Positions 11,238-19,625 of a stretch of 64,000 nt of DNA are shown piece after piece. Numbering within the stretch: position 1 is the first letter of the stretch; the number at the start of each line of letters is the position of its first letter. The stretch lies in assembly GCF_030704535.1 (NCBI RefSeq), contig NC_081821.1, positions 8,509,001 through 8,573,000 of the forward strand. Direction: 5' to 3'. Position numbers and translations under genes: made by a program. The notes under the pieces were generated by a model. It ran no database searches. It was not told the DNA's origin and was given only the letters and a program-made list of their open reading frames with translations. The DNA comes from Vitis vinifera (taxonomy: Eukaryota > Streptophyta > Magnoliopsida > Vitales > Vitaceae).

Positions 11238-13076
11238 CCAGATTTTGCTTTGCTGATTTTTCCAGATCTTTCCGGGCGGAATTCTCACCTTTTGTTGCTG
11301 ACAATGCAGGTTTGGAATTGAGGGGCCACCTTGTGGATTGGGTGGAAAAGGCATCCTTTGCCTGTGTCTGCAAATTATTTGAAATAGATCCCAAGGAGAG
11401 GGCCTACAAAACATTGCTCTCGGCGCGGAATTTGACAGAGGTCGTCCGGGAGCCCCAGGAATATGTTATCAACATCCTTCCTAGGAAATTGGCAAAGGAT
11501 GAGATAGTGCCTGGGGAGCATTATACAGTGAAAGAGCTCCCCCTCTATCAGGAAGCTAAAGAAGCTGACGCTGAAAGGCGGCGAAAGCTCCTGGAGGATA
11601 GAGATCAGAAAAAGACTGAAGGCACTATCCGGAAGGCTCCCGGACAGAAGCGGGGTCCGGACTCCCCTCCGAAGAAAACTTCAGGAAAAAGGGGGAAGCT
11701 GGTGAAGAAGCATGGGAAGGATGCGAAGGAACCCACTCCTCCCAAGGAGTTTCCTCCTCCACAAACTACCTATGAGGGGGAGGTAATGATAGAGGAGCCA
11801 GTAAATGCTGCTCCGCACTCTATCTCAAGCGGCCCCGGGCGCATGTCGGGGTTGAATCACTCAGGTCCCTCCTTAGTCGCGGCTGCGCGTCTAGCCAACG
11901 TGGCTGAGGAAGCTGCATCTATCAACCATCCGGGCAACCTCAATCCGGATGCAGCTGAAACGGCCCCGTTGGAGGAAGCGGGGGCAGAAAGCCAAAGTCA
12001 GCCTTCCGACGACCCGGATCGCCTGGCTATAGTCCTGGTGAAAGGGCCTCCCCTCAAGAAGCCGCGTTTGACGCGCGATCTACAGTCCGGACTCTTTGAG
12101 CGGCTTCAAGAGCGGCAGCAAGAGATTGAAATTAGCTGCGCTTCTGCTCATGACGCTCATCCGGATGGAGGCGAGGTGGAGATGGCTACTGAGACCTCAG
12201 CCGTTCCGGCAATAATTCCGGCTGAGGATGCATCCGGACCTATGTGCCCGGACGAAAATATGGGGGCTCCGATTCCGGGACACGAGCTACCCTCTCCTTC
12301 CTCATCCGAGGAGGAATCTGCTGATGATGCCGCTCCCGCTAGCCCTTTCAGCTACGCGGAGTTGGAAGCTAAGTTAAAGCAGATTACTCCTGACTGGAAA
12401 GCCATCAAGCCCTCTGCTAAGATGTTTGATATGATAGAAACGGTACGCCGCTGTCTTGTGTTTTTGCTTTTTGACTTTTTGTTGCACTGATGTGTTTGTT
12501 GTAGTATGATTTATGTTTTTGCTTTTCTTGTTTGTGTGTTAGCTGGTGAGGGGCCTCCGCAGCATGTCTCAACAACACGCTCTTTTTACTCAGCTGCTGC
12601 AGACCGCAGACTATATGAAGACCTTCTCCTCTCGGCACCGAGAGATTGAAAATCAACTGCGTCTGAGAATGGAGGAGGCTGAGGCCAGTCTATCCACCAT
12701 GCGAGAGGAAAATGAAGCCCTCCGGGTGGAGTTGGCTGAGGCAAAGGGTCAAGAAGAATCAACTGCGGGCCGCCTTCATGAGGCGGAGGGTGAGGCAGCC
12801 CGGCTAAGGGATGAATTGAGTCGACTCCGGACAGAAGTTTTGAATGAAAAGAAGCAGAAGGAAGACTTGCAGCTGCGTCTGGATGTGCAAAAAGAGGAAC
12901 TTGAACGGGAGTTTGCTGTGGAAAGGGAGGAACTTGCAGCGGATTACCAGAGGCAAGTGGATGATACATTTATCTTTGGGTATCGCTGCTGCATGAAGAA
13001 GAACGGTATAAAGCGAGATACCCCTTCAATTCCTCCAAGTGAAGAAAAGAAGCTCCATGAGAAACCTGCTCCCTGA
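10624..13076 (+). CDS. Antisense gene of the Gypsy element (Transposase_28-like, coiled coil)
   Basis: A plus-strand gene in the gap between pol and the 3' LTR. Three exons, 10624-11182, 11310-12442 and 12543-13076, join through GT-AG introns with phase kept, giving 741 aa. Residues about 65-125, with GLRFPLPALFKEFLHF and HPNLVRVLMG, resemble the 'putative gypsy type transposon' family (Pfam PF04195). This family is known from antisense frames of Tat-lineage elements in cereals and dicots. The middle is basic and Ser/Pro-rich; the C-terminal third is a Glu/Arg/Leu-rich coiled coil. The biochemical role is unknown. A TATA box lies upstream and AATAAA lies 97 bp past the stop, so it looks like an independent transcription unit. 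The family assignment is from pattern memory and needs a profile search. Confidence 0.75.
11201..11235. repeat. T35 homopolymer in intron 1 of the antisense gene
   Basis: An uninterrupted run of 35 T on the plus strand, inside the 127-bp intron 11183-11309. Spurious frames through it give poly-F or poly-K. It is likely length-variable between copies. Confidence 0.9.
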
Positions 13077-13172
13077 TAGTTTATCTCTTTTTGCAATTTT
13101 TCTGCTGTAATTTTTCCTTCTGTATATTTTTGTGGTCCGGATGTCTCTTTGTAATTTACATTTACTCATATC

Positions 13173-13178
13173 AATAAA
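13173..13178 (+). terminator. Polyadenylation signal of the antisense gene
   Basis: AATAAA in tcaataaaactt, 97 bp after the stop codon at 13076 and 37 bp before the pol stop at 13215 that converges from the other strand. A consensus near-upstream element; cleavage would fall at about 13190-13210. Confidence 0.6.
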
Positions 13179-13214
13179 ACTTACTTCTTTCTCATTTGCA
13201 CTTGTGTACTCTTT

Positions 13215-16200
13215 CTACTGATAATACTGCTTTAAATTAAACACATTCCATGGTCTGAGTAACGGAGTGCCATCTAGCTTTTGTAAATGATAGGCTCCAT
13301 TTTCATTTGCCTTAGACACTATGTAGGGTCCTTCCCAATTGGCTTGGAATTTTCCTGCGCCTACTTCAGCAGTATTTTCAAAAACTTTTCTAAGTACTAG
13401 CGTACCATTTTTGAAGTTTCTGGGCCTGACTTTTCGATTGTAATGCGCTGATGCTCTTTGTTGATAATCTGCCATCCGGATGGATGCGCTTTCTCTGACT
13501 TCGTCTGCCCAGTCCAAATTTCTTCCTAGTTCTGTGTCGGCATCTTTTTGCTTTGCTGCATCAGTCCGGATAGTAGGAAGACCTATTTCAGTGGGAATGA
13601 CTGCATCCATTCCATATGTGAGGGCAAAAGGAGTATTTCCTGTTGGTCGTCCGGGTGTGGTCCGATAGGCCCACAGGACGCCGGGTAGTTCCTCCACCCA
13701 CCTCCCTTTGGCTTGCTCCAGCCTTTTCTTCAAGGCATTGACTAGAGTTTTGTTTGTGGCTTCCGCCTGGCCATTGCTTTGAGGATAACGTGGCGTGGAG
13801 TATGAATTCCGGATATTCAATTCCGAACAGAAATTCCTGAATGCAATGCTGTCAAATTGTGGACCGTTGTCAGCTATGATGATTTGGGGAATCCCATAAC
13901 GGCAAACAATGTTCTTCCATACGAACTTGGTAACATCTTTATCTTTGATGCTTGCATATGCTTCAGCTTCTACCCATTTACTGAAGTAATCAGTGGCGAC
14001 AAGAAGGAATTTCTTTTGGGCGGGTGCTGCTGGGAGGGGTCCCACTATGTCCATGCCCCACTGCGCGAAAGGCCATGGGCTTGAGACCGATTTTAATGCG
14101 ATTGATGGTATATGTGGAATGGGAGCGTATCTTTGACATTTATCACATTTTTGGACATATGCTGCCGCGTCTTTCTTCATTGTTGGCCAATAGTATCCTT
14201 GTGAATGAGCTCTATGTGCTAGGGATCGTCCTCCCGTATGATTTCCGCATACTCCTTCATGTAACTCAGCTAACACATACTGGGCCTCTGAATGCCCAAG
14301 ACAGCGAAGATAAGGCCCTGTGAAGGATCGCTTGTACAGGTGCCCCCCAATCAGGGTGAAACGGGCAGCTTGCACCCGGATTTTGTGCGCTTGTTTAGGA
14401 TCTTCGGGTAAAGTTCCTGTCCGGAGATATTCTGCAATATCATGCGTCCATTCTTGATCATCCGCTTGGTCTGCTTCAATGGAGTTGCAAGTGGAATTTT
14501 CTGCGACAGAGGGATTGGCTTGTACATGGATAGGCAATAGAATGGCTTCTCTGGTGGGGAGGGAAGCAGCTATACCGGCCAAGGCGTCAGCGCGCCCGTT
14601 GTCAGCTCGCTTAATTTTTTCAATTGTCCACTCGGTAAATTGCTGTAAGGTGCTTCTTACTTTGGCCAAGTATCGCGCCATGCGTGAGTCCTTAGCCTCA
14701 TATTCTTTCTGGACATGCCTTACCACTAGTTGCGAGTCGCTGTAGATTCGGAGTTTGGAGACGGATAGCGCAAGAGCGAGGTCCAATCCGGACAGGATGG
14801 CCTCGTATTCTGCTTCATTGTTAGACGCGGAGAATCCCAGCCGGATGGCCTGCTCCAGATGTTCCCCAGTTGGGGACTGCAATAAGAGCCCAACTCCAGA
14901 GCCTGATGAGCGTGAGGCTCCGTCAACTCGTAGAGTCCACCACTCCTGTTCACCTGATTCGTGGTGCTGGTCGGGTCTTCGTGAATATTCGAGCACGAAG
15001 TCGGCCATTACTTGGCCTTTTTTGGATAATCTGGGTTGGAATTCGATTCCAAATTCGCTCAATTCGATGGCCCACTGTAGCATTCGCCCAGTTAAATCTG
15101 GCTTGTGTAGAATGCTACGAAGGGGCTGGTCGGTCAGTACAATCACTGGGTGAGCTTGAAAATAGGGGCGGAGCTTTTGAGCAGCACTTCGAAGAGCTAA
15201 GGCTGTTAGCTCCATTTTTGAATACCTGGTTTCTACATCTGCCAAAGCTCTGCTGACATAGTAGACAGGTTTCTGCTCCTTTGGCGAAGGGCAGCGGAAT
15301 AGAACGGCGCTGATTGCCCATTCTGAGACAGCTAAATACATATATAGCTTCTCCTTTGGCATGGGGCTGCTCAAGATGGGCGGATGCATGAGACAGTGTT
15401 TTATTTTTTCCAACGCGTTTTGGCAATTGTCCGTCCATCCCTGCGTTCCAGCTTTTCGTATCGCTAAGAAGAAGGGTCGCAACTCGTCAGTGAAGCGGGC
15501 TATAAAACGTCCTAACGCAACGAGCTTGCCTGTGAGGCGTTGTAACTCCTTTTTGTTCCTGGGAGGAGGTGTCTCCATGACTGCTTTGACTTGATCCGGG
15601 CTGACTTCTATGCCTCTTTGGCTGACCATAAATCCCAGAAATTTGCCAGCACTCACGCCAAAGGCACATTTGGAAGGATTTAGCTTCATGTCATACTTTC
15701 GCAAGAGGTAAAATACTTCTTGTAAATGGAGGATATGCTGCTCTCGAGTTTTGCTTTTAACCACGATATCGTCAATGTATACCTCGACCGAGCGGCCTAT
15801 CAGAGGTTTGAAGATTTTGGTCATCAATCTTTGATACGTGGCGCCAGCGTTTTTGAGTCCGAATGGCATGACTTTGTAGCAATAGAGGCCGTGTGGCGTT
15901 ATGAATGCTGTTTTTTCTTCGTCATCCGGAGACATGGGAATTTGGTGATAGCCGGAGAAGGCATCCAAGAAAGAGAGCATCCCTTGCCCGGAAGTGGAAT
16001 CCACAATTTGATCTATCCGCGGTAAGGGAAAACTGTCTTTTGGACATGCATTATTGAGATTGGTGTAATCAACACAGACTCGCCATTTGCCCTCTTTCTT
16101 TGGTACCACTACTACATTTGCCAACCAATCCGGATAAGATACCTCTCTGATGAATCCGGCTTCCAACAATTTGTTAATTTCATCTTGGATAACTCTTTGT

Positions 16201-16478
16201 CTATCCGGGTGAAATCGTCTAATCTTCTGTCGAATGGGTCTGGCTGCTGGAAAGACGTTAAGCTTGTGAGAGGCGATAGAGGGATGAATTCCCTTCATAT
16301 CCGAATGTGTCCATGCGAAGATGTCATGGTTACTTCGAAGGATATTCTGTATGCTCTGGGTTTCTTCTTGTGTCATGAGGGAACTGATGTTTGTGAGGTG
16401 ATCATTCTCTTCTGAGATTTGGATTGTTTGTAAGGGATCTGCTACCGGGGGATCCTTGTCCACCGGACCCAATAATTG
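13215..16478 (-). CDS. pol: Gypsy pol: reverse transcriptase, RNase H, integrase
   Basis: Frame of about 1085 aa, uninterrupted, in the same frame as gag and separated from it by one UAG. It copies element RNA to DNA and integrates it. Counting from position 16472: the reverse transcriptase spans about 90-330, with VYIDD at 231-235 (catalytic aspartates). RNase H spans about 510-640, with D517, an EAEYEAI segment near 554 and the SDSQ motif near 579. The integrase zinc finger is H738, H745, C776, C779, and the catalytic triad D808, D868, E904 has the D35E spacing. No chromodomain follows the integrase core. There is no independent AUG near the start, so translation by readthrough from gag is expected. 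The intact catalytic residues suggest a potentially autonomous copy. Confidence 0.95.
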   Translation of the reverse strand, partial: QLLGPVDKDPPVADPLQTIQISEENDHLTNISSLMTQEETQSIQNILRSNHDIFAWTHSDMKGIHPSIASHKLNVFPAARPIRQKIRRFHPDRQRVIQDEINKLLEAGFIREVSYPDWLANVVVVPKKEGKWRVCVDYTNLNNACPKDSFPLPRIDQIVDSTSGQGMLSFLDAFSGYHQIPMSPDDEEKTAFITPHGLYCYKVMPFGLKNAGATYQRLMTKIFKPLIGRSVEVYIDDIVVKSKTREQHILHLQEVFYLLRKYDMKLNPSKCAFGVSAGKFLGFMVSQRGIEVSPDQVKAVMETPPPRNKKELQRLTGKLVALGRFIARFTDELRPFFLAIRKAGTQGWTDNCQNALEKIKHCLMHPPILSSPMPKEKLYMYLAVSEWAISAVLFRCPSPKEQKPVYYVSRALADVETRYSKMELTALALRSAAQKLRPYFQAHPVIVLTDQPLRSILHKPDLTGRMLQWAIELSEFGIEFQPRLSKKGQVMADFVLEYSRRPDQHHESGEQEWWTLRVDGASRSSGSGVGLLLQSPTGEHLEQAIRLGFSASNNEAEYEAILSGLDLALALSVSKLRIYSDSQLVVRHVQKEYEAKDSRMARYLAKVRSTLQQFTEWTIEKIKRADNGRADALAGIAASLPTREAILLPIHVQANPSVAENSTCNSIEADQADDQEWTHDIAEYLRTGTLPEDPKQAHKIRVQAARFTLIGGHLYKRSFTGPYLRCLGHSEAQYVLAELHEGVCGNHTGGRSLAHRAHSQGYYWPTMKKDAAAYVQKCDKCQRYAPIPHIPSIALKSVSSPWPFAQWGMDIVGPLPAAPAQKKFLLVATDYFSKWVEAEAYASIKDKDVTKFVWKNIVCRYGIPQIIIADNGPQFDSIAFRNFCSELNIRNSYSTPRYPQSNGQAEATNKTLVNALKKRLEQAKGRWVEELPGVLWAYRTTPGRPTGNTPFALTYGMDAVIPTEIGLPTIRTDAAKQKDADTELGRNLDWADEVRESASIRMADYQQRASAHYNRKVRPRNFKNGTLVLRKVFENTAEVGAGKFQANWEGPYIVSKANENGAYHLQKLDGTPLLRPWNVFNLKQYYQ

Positions 16479-16484
16479 CTATTG
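16473..16484 (-). promoter_or_regulatory. UAG readthrough site between gag-protease and pol
   Basis: On the minus strand the codons are CAA TAG CAA TTA and the same frame stays open on both sides. TAG followed by CAR-YYA is the well-known tobamovirus readthrough context. Gag-Pol would then form as a minor fusion product. The alternative, a simple inactivating stop mutation, is unlikely given the exact context and the otherwise intact frame. Confidence 0.8.
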
Positions 16485-18764
16485 GTCGCGCGCAATGCTA
16501 GGTTCAGGGGGAGATGCATCTTCCTGGTTAGCGACTGCTTCACGTGCTATTTGGTAGCATTGGCGAGCGGCTAACTGGCTGCCATACAAGTCAGTTTGCC
16601 CTTCATTGGTGAGGAAACTCACCATTTGATGATATGTGGAGGGGATGGCTTTCATGTAGTGAAGCCATGTGCGTCCCAAGATGATATTGAAGGGTGACAA
16701 TTCTTGCACCACCGAGAATTGCACGTTGAGAGTGACTGGTCCAGCTCGAACCGGCAGTATAATGTCTCCTAAGGATGTTGTTGATGATCCGTTGAATCCA
16801 GATAAGATTCGTCCGGGGTTTTCGAGACCCGCGAGACTGTGTCCCATATGGCCAATGACTGATGCTTGTACTAGATCGGCTGAACTGCCTGGATCAACCA
16901 AGATACGTCTTACATCAAAATCTCCTATTTCTAGAGAGAGGATGAGGGCGTCGCGATGTGGCTGTAGCGTCCGGGTGGGATCTACTGGTGGGAAAATGAT
17001 TGTCCCATCTATGGGGCGAGGGCCCTCTCCAGTAAGACCCGGCCGGATGGAATTAATGCGCTCGCGTATTGACGCGGCCCGCAGCAATTTCTGCCTTTTA
17101 CGCTTGGAATCGTATTCCTCGTCAGACGGGCCCCCATTGATATAGTTTATCACAGCCTTGGGGGCGACTGGGGCCCTCGGGGCCTCAGAGTTATGATGCT
17201 GAGATACGTCCCTTCCTCCAGTATCTGAGCGGAGGTACTGTTTTAAATGTCCTGCTTTGATGAGCCTTTCAACTAGATACTGGAGGGATCGACACGTCTC
17301 TGTTGTATGACCATGGTCTTTGTGGAAGGCGCATTTCTTGCTGCGGTCTCTTATGGATGGGTCCGTTTCGAGGGGTCTAGGCCACCTGAAGTCGGACAAC
17401 CCTTGGATCATTGGGAGAAGTTTTTCGTATGATACGGATAGGGGTGTGACGGGCGGCCTATTCGGACGACTCGGCCCGTCCTGTCTCCGGTCAACTGGTT
17501 TTGGACGGTCCGGAGGCTTGGCATGCCTGTCCGCGTTATCTCTAGAAGCCCGTCCGGCAACCAAAACTTGTTGAGTGGCTGCACGCACGTCATCTTCGAG
17601 CATTGAATATTTGTTAGCACGTCTGAACAAATCGTCCATCGTTGTGGGAGGCTTTTTTGCCAGTGATTCAAAAAATGGAGTGCCTGGACAAATGCTTCTC
17701 TTGAAGATTTGTAGGACAGCATCCATGCTGCAAACCTCTATTTGGAGTACGGCTTGGCCAAATCGTTTCACAAATTCCCTCAAGGATTCGTTGTCTCTCA
17801 TTTTTATGTTCTGGAGGGTGCTGATATTCTGCTTGTGTCGAGCAGAGCACAAGTACTGTCCCACGAATGCTTCAGAGAGGTCCCTGAAATTGTCAATAGA
17901 GTTAGGAGGTAGGCGATGAAACCATGAGAGGGCCTGCCCTTGAAGGCTGGCAGGGAATACTTTGCATAATAATGCATCGTTGCCGATATCGAGCGTCATA
18001 AGCTGTCGATAGTGCATGATGTGATCGAAGGGATCGTTGGTCCCATCGTATGTGGAAAACTTTGGTACGAGGAATCCTCTTGGGGGCTCGTAATGGGTGA
18101 TATGAGAGCAAAAGGGCGTGGAGAGCATGTCATCCAGCCTTTTGCTGATGGAGCCAATGGGTGGCTCGTTTGGGAGGTTTCTCCCAGCTGGTCGTTCCGC
18201 TAGGTGTGAATGAACGTTCCGCATTGCTAGGGTGACCATGGGGTCACGATGCGGAGGTACGTTCTGCACCATGGGAGCGATCATAGGATCGGGGCGTGGC
18301 GCCCGGGTTGTGGCTGCTGGTGGCCTTGATCTCCCAGGCTCTTGTGGGCCTAGTCTTGCGCGCATAGAACTTGACAACTGTGATTTTCTATCACGCTGTC
18401 TTTTTGCTGAGAAATGAGTGGAATCTGAGCTTTCCTCACGGGGAGCTCGAGGCATGGGTGTGCGTGGCTCATGGGGCCTTGCGTTGTACGTTCCTGGGAT
18501 AGCTCCTGTTGACCCAGGGTATATTGATTCTGGCTCTGGTTTTGAGTTTGCCACCTGGCCTTTTGAGCGCTGACGACGAGGAGGTCCTGATGTTGAGGCT
18601 TGAATGCGTAACACAGCGTTTTCTTCCCTTAACCTCTCCGTCTCCTGGAGGAGAGCTTTTAGCTGTTTTTCGCTTGCCAACTGTCTTTTTTCGATGGCTT
18701 GACGCCATTCGTGATTATCTTCTTCCTCTCTACCAGATGATCGACTTTGGGAAGGTGTGGCCAT
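16479..18764 (-). CDS. gag: Gypsy gag-protease polyprotein
   Basis: 761 aa, starting at an ATG 56 bp inside the 5' LTR, the first ATG of the sense transcript after the PBS. It forms the capsid of the particle and processes it. Residues about 20-55 form a short coiled coil, and 60-200 are basic and Pro/Arg-rich. The retrotransposon gag domain lies at about 230-400, with FSTYDGTNDPFDH and GQALSWFHRLP. A CCHC-like cluster, CAFHKDHGHTTETC, lies at about 478-491. The aspartic protease is at about 605-720, with its active site at D624 reading VDPGSSAD. Most relatives have D[TSN]G there, so the proline is odd and could weaken activity. The frame ends at the UAG readthrough site. Confidence 0.93.
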   Translation of the reverse strand: MATPSQSRSSGREEEDNHEWRQAIEKRQLASEKQLKALLQETERLREENAVLRIQASTSGPPRRQRSKGQVANSKPEPESIYPGSTGAIPGTYNARPHEPRTPMPRAPREESSDSTHFSAKRQRDRKSQLSSSMRARLGPQEPGRSRPPAATTRAPRPDPMIAPMVQNVPPHRDPMVTLAMRNVHSHLAERPAGRNLPNEPPIGSISKRLDDMLSTPFCSHITHYEPPRGFLVPKFSTYDGTNDPFDHIMHYRQLMTLDIGNDALLCKVFPASLQGQALSWFHRLPPNSIDNFRDLSEAFVGQYLCSARHKQNISTLQNIKMRDNESLREFVKRFGQAVLQIEVCSMDAVLQIFKRSICPGTPFFESLAKKPPTTMDDLFRRANKYSMLEDDVRAATQQVLVAGRASRDNADRHAKPPDRPKPVDRRQDGPSRPNRPPVTPLSVSYEKLLPMIQGLSDFRWPRPLETDPSIRDRSKKCAFHKDHGHTTETCRSLQYLVERLIKAGHLKQYLRSDTGGRDVSQHHNSEAPRAPVAPKAVINYINGGPSDEEYDSKRKRQKLLRAASIRERINSIRPGLTGEGPRPIDGTIIFPPVDPTRTLQPHRDALILSLEIGDFDVRRILVDPGSSADLVQASVIGHMGHSLAGLENPGRILSGFNGSSTTSLGDIILPVRAGPVTLNVQFSVVQELSPFNIILGRTWLHYMKAIPSTYHQMVSFLTNEGQTDLYGSQLAARQCYQIAREAVANQEDASPPEPSIARDQ

Positions 18765-18801
18765 CTTTGCCAGTGACTGAATCCAAATAAAAAGTAAAAG
18801 T

Positions 18802-18819
18802 TTCCCACAGACGGCGCCA
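18802..18819 (-). other. Primer-binding site of the Gypsy element
   Basis: On the minus strand TGGCGCCGTCTGTGGGAA begins one base after the 5' LTR. TGGCGCC is a common PBS core in plant Gypsy elements. The exact tRNA was not identified. It fixes the right LTR as the 5' LTR. Confidence 0.88.
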
Positions 18820-18820
18820 A

Positions 18821-19625
18821 TGTTGTCGCCTCGCGTATCCGATGGTCCACGTTGCTGCTATATGGATGGACACGTGATTCTCAACACACAAGGGGTTCTT
18901 GATTCAGTGGTTGCACCTGCAAAAGGCATCCGGACAGGGTGTCCGGACGCACCCTCCGATGGTTTTGTTAGCCATGGTGAGAAAGAGATATATAAATCAG
19001 TTGGCCTTTTTTAGGTATCAAGAGGTTACCAGAAGATCCCCCCTTCTTCTTCGTGCGAAGGTATATATATCCAGCTTCAGGGGTACTGTTCCTCTCATTA
19101 ATGGTGAGGAGATCTTTTCTGTTGTGATGATGACAATAGGTATTAGTAGGAGCACTATCATCCTATGAATGGCTGTCAGAGACTATGGTAGGTGATGCGG
19201 CCGTCAGAGATCGTGGGAAGCGATTATGCAGAATGATCGTGGGAAGTGACTTGCTGTCACTTCCTCTTGTCTTCTCATTCTGCAGGTGATGGGATGTGGG
19301 CCATGGCTGCTTGTTGTGATTGCGTGTAAGACTTGCTTTACTTTAATTGACCATCCAGAAGATTTATATCCGGATGGCTCATGCTTACTATCCGGATGTG
19401 TTGTGGAGACTATCCGGATGTGTACGCTCTGCCAGCGTCGTTTGCTCTTCCTTGGATAGGAGAAGATGAAACGTCGTTTGCCTTTCCTTGAGGCGGTCCG
19501 GATAGGATGTCTACACCATGCATATCCTTAGGGGAATCCGGGTAATGATGGTCCGGATGATAACACGTGCCACGTGTCACTATGAGCTGCGTGCCACGTG
19601 TTTCCCAAGGGGAGGGGTCCCTACA
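18821..19625 (-). repeat. 5' LTR of the Gypsy element (right copy)
   Basis: 805 bp, identical to the left copy on reading. U3 is at the high-coordinate end. In transcript direction come the G-box cluster (19564-19600), repeated TCCGGAT motifs, then AT-rich tracts. The TATATATA at about 19070-19077 and TATAAAT near 19370 are candidate TATA boxes; which is used cannot be told. Confidence 0.97.

Larger units (their letters stand above)
9111..19625 (-). mobile_element. Complete Tat/Gret1-like Ty3-Gypsy LTR retrotransposon
   Basis: A 10,515-bp element in minus orientation. LTRs of 805 bp (9111-9915 and 18821-19625) start TG and end CA and are identical on a base-by-base reading. AATAT at 9106-9110 and at 19626-19630 is a perfect 5-bp target duplication. 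The primer-binding site lies against the right LTR and the polypurine tract against the left one, which sets the orientation. Order in the sense direction: 5' LTR, PBS, gag-protease, UAG, RT, RNase H, integrase, then an antisense gene, PPT and 3' LTR. RT before integrase makes it Gypsy; the antisense gene and missing chromodomain suggest the Tat lineage. Its size and LTR length are close to what I recall for grape Gret1, but identity was not tested. Confidence 0.95.

Noticed and set aside
14755..15256. Plus-strand frames of 130 codons or so opposite pol
   Set aside because: They are complements of the RNase H and integrase coding region and have no domain content.
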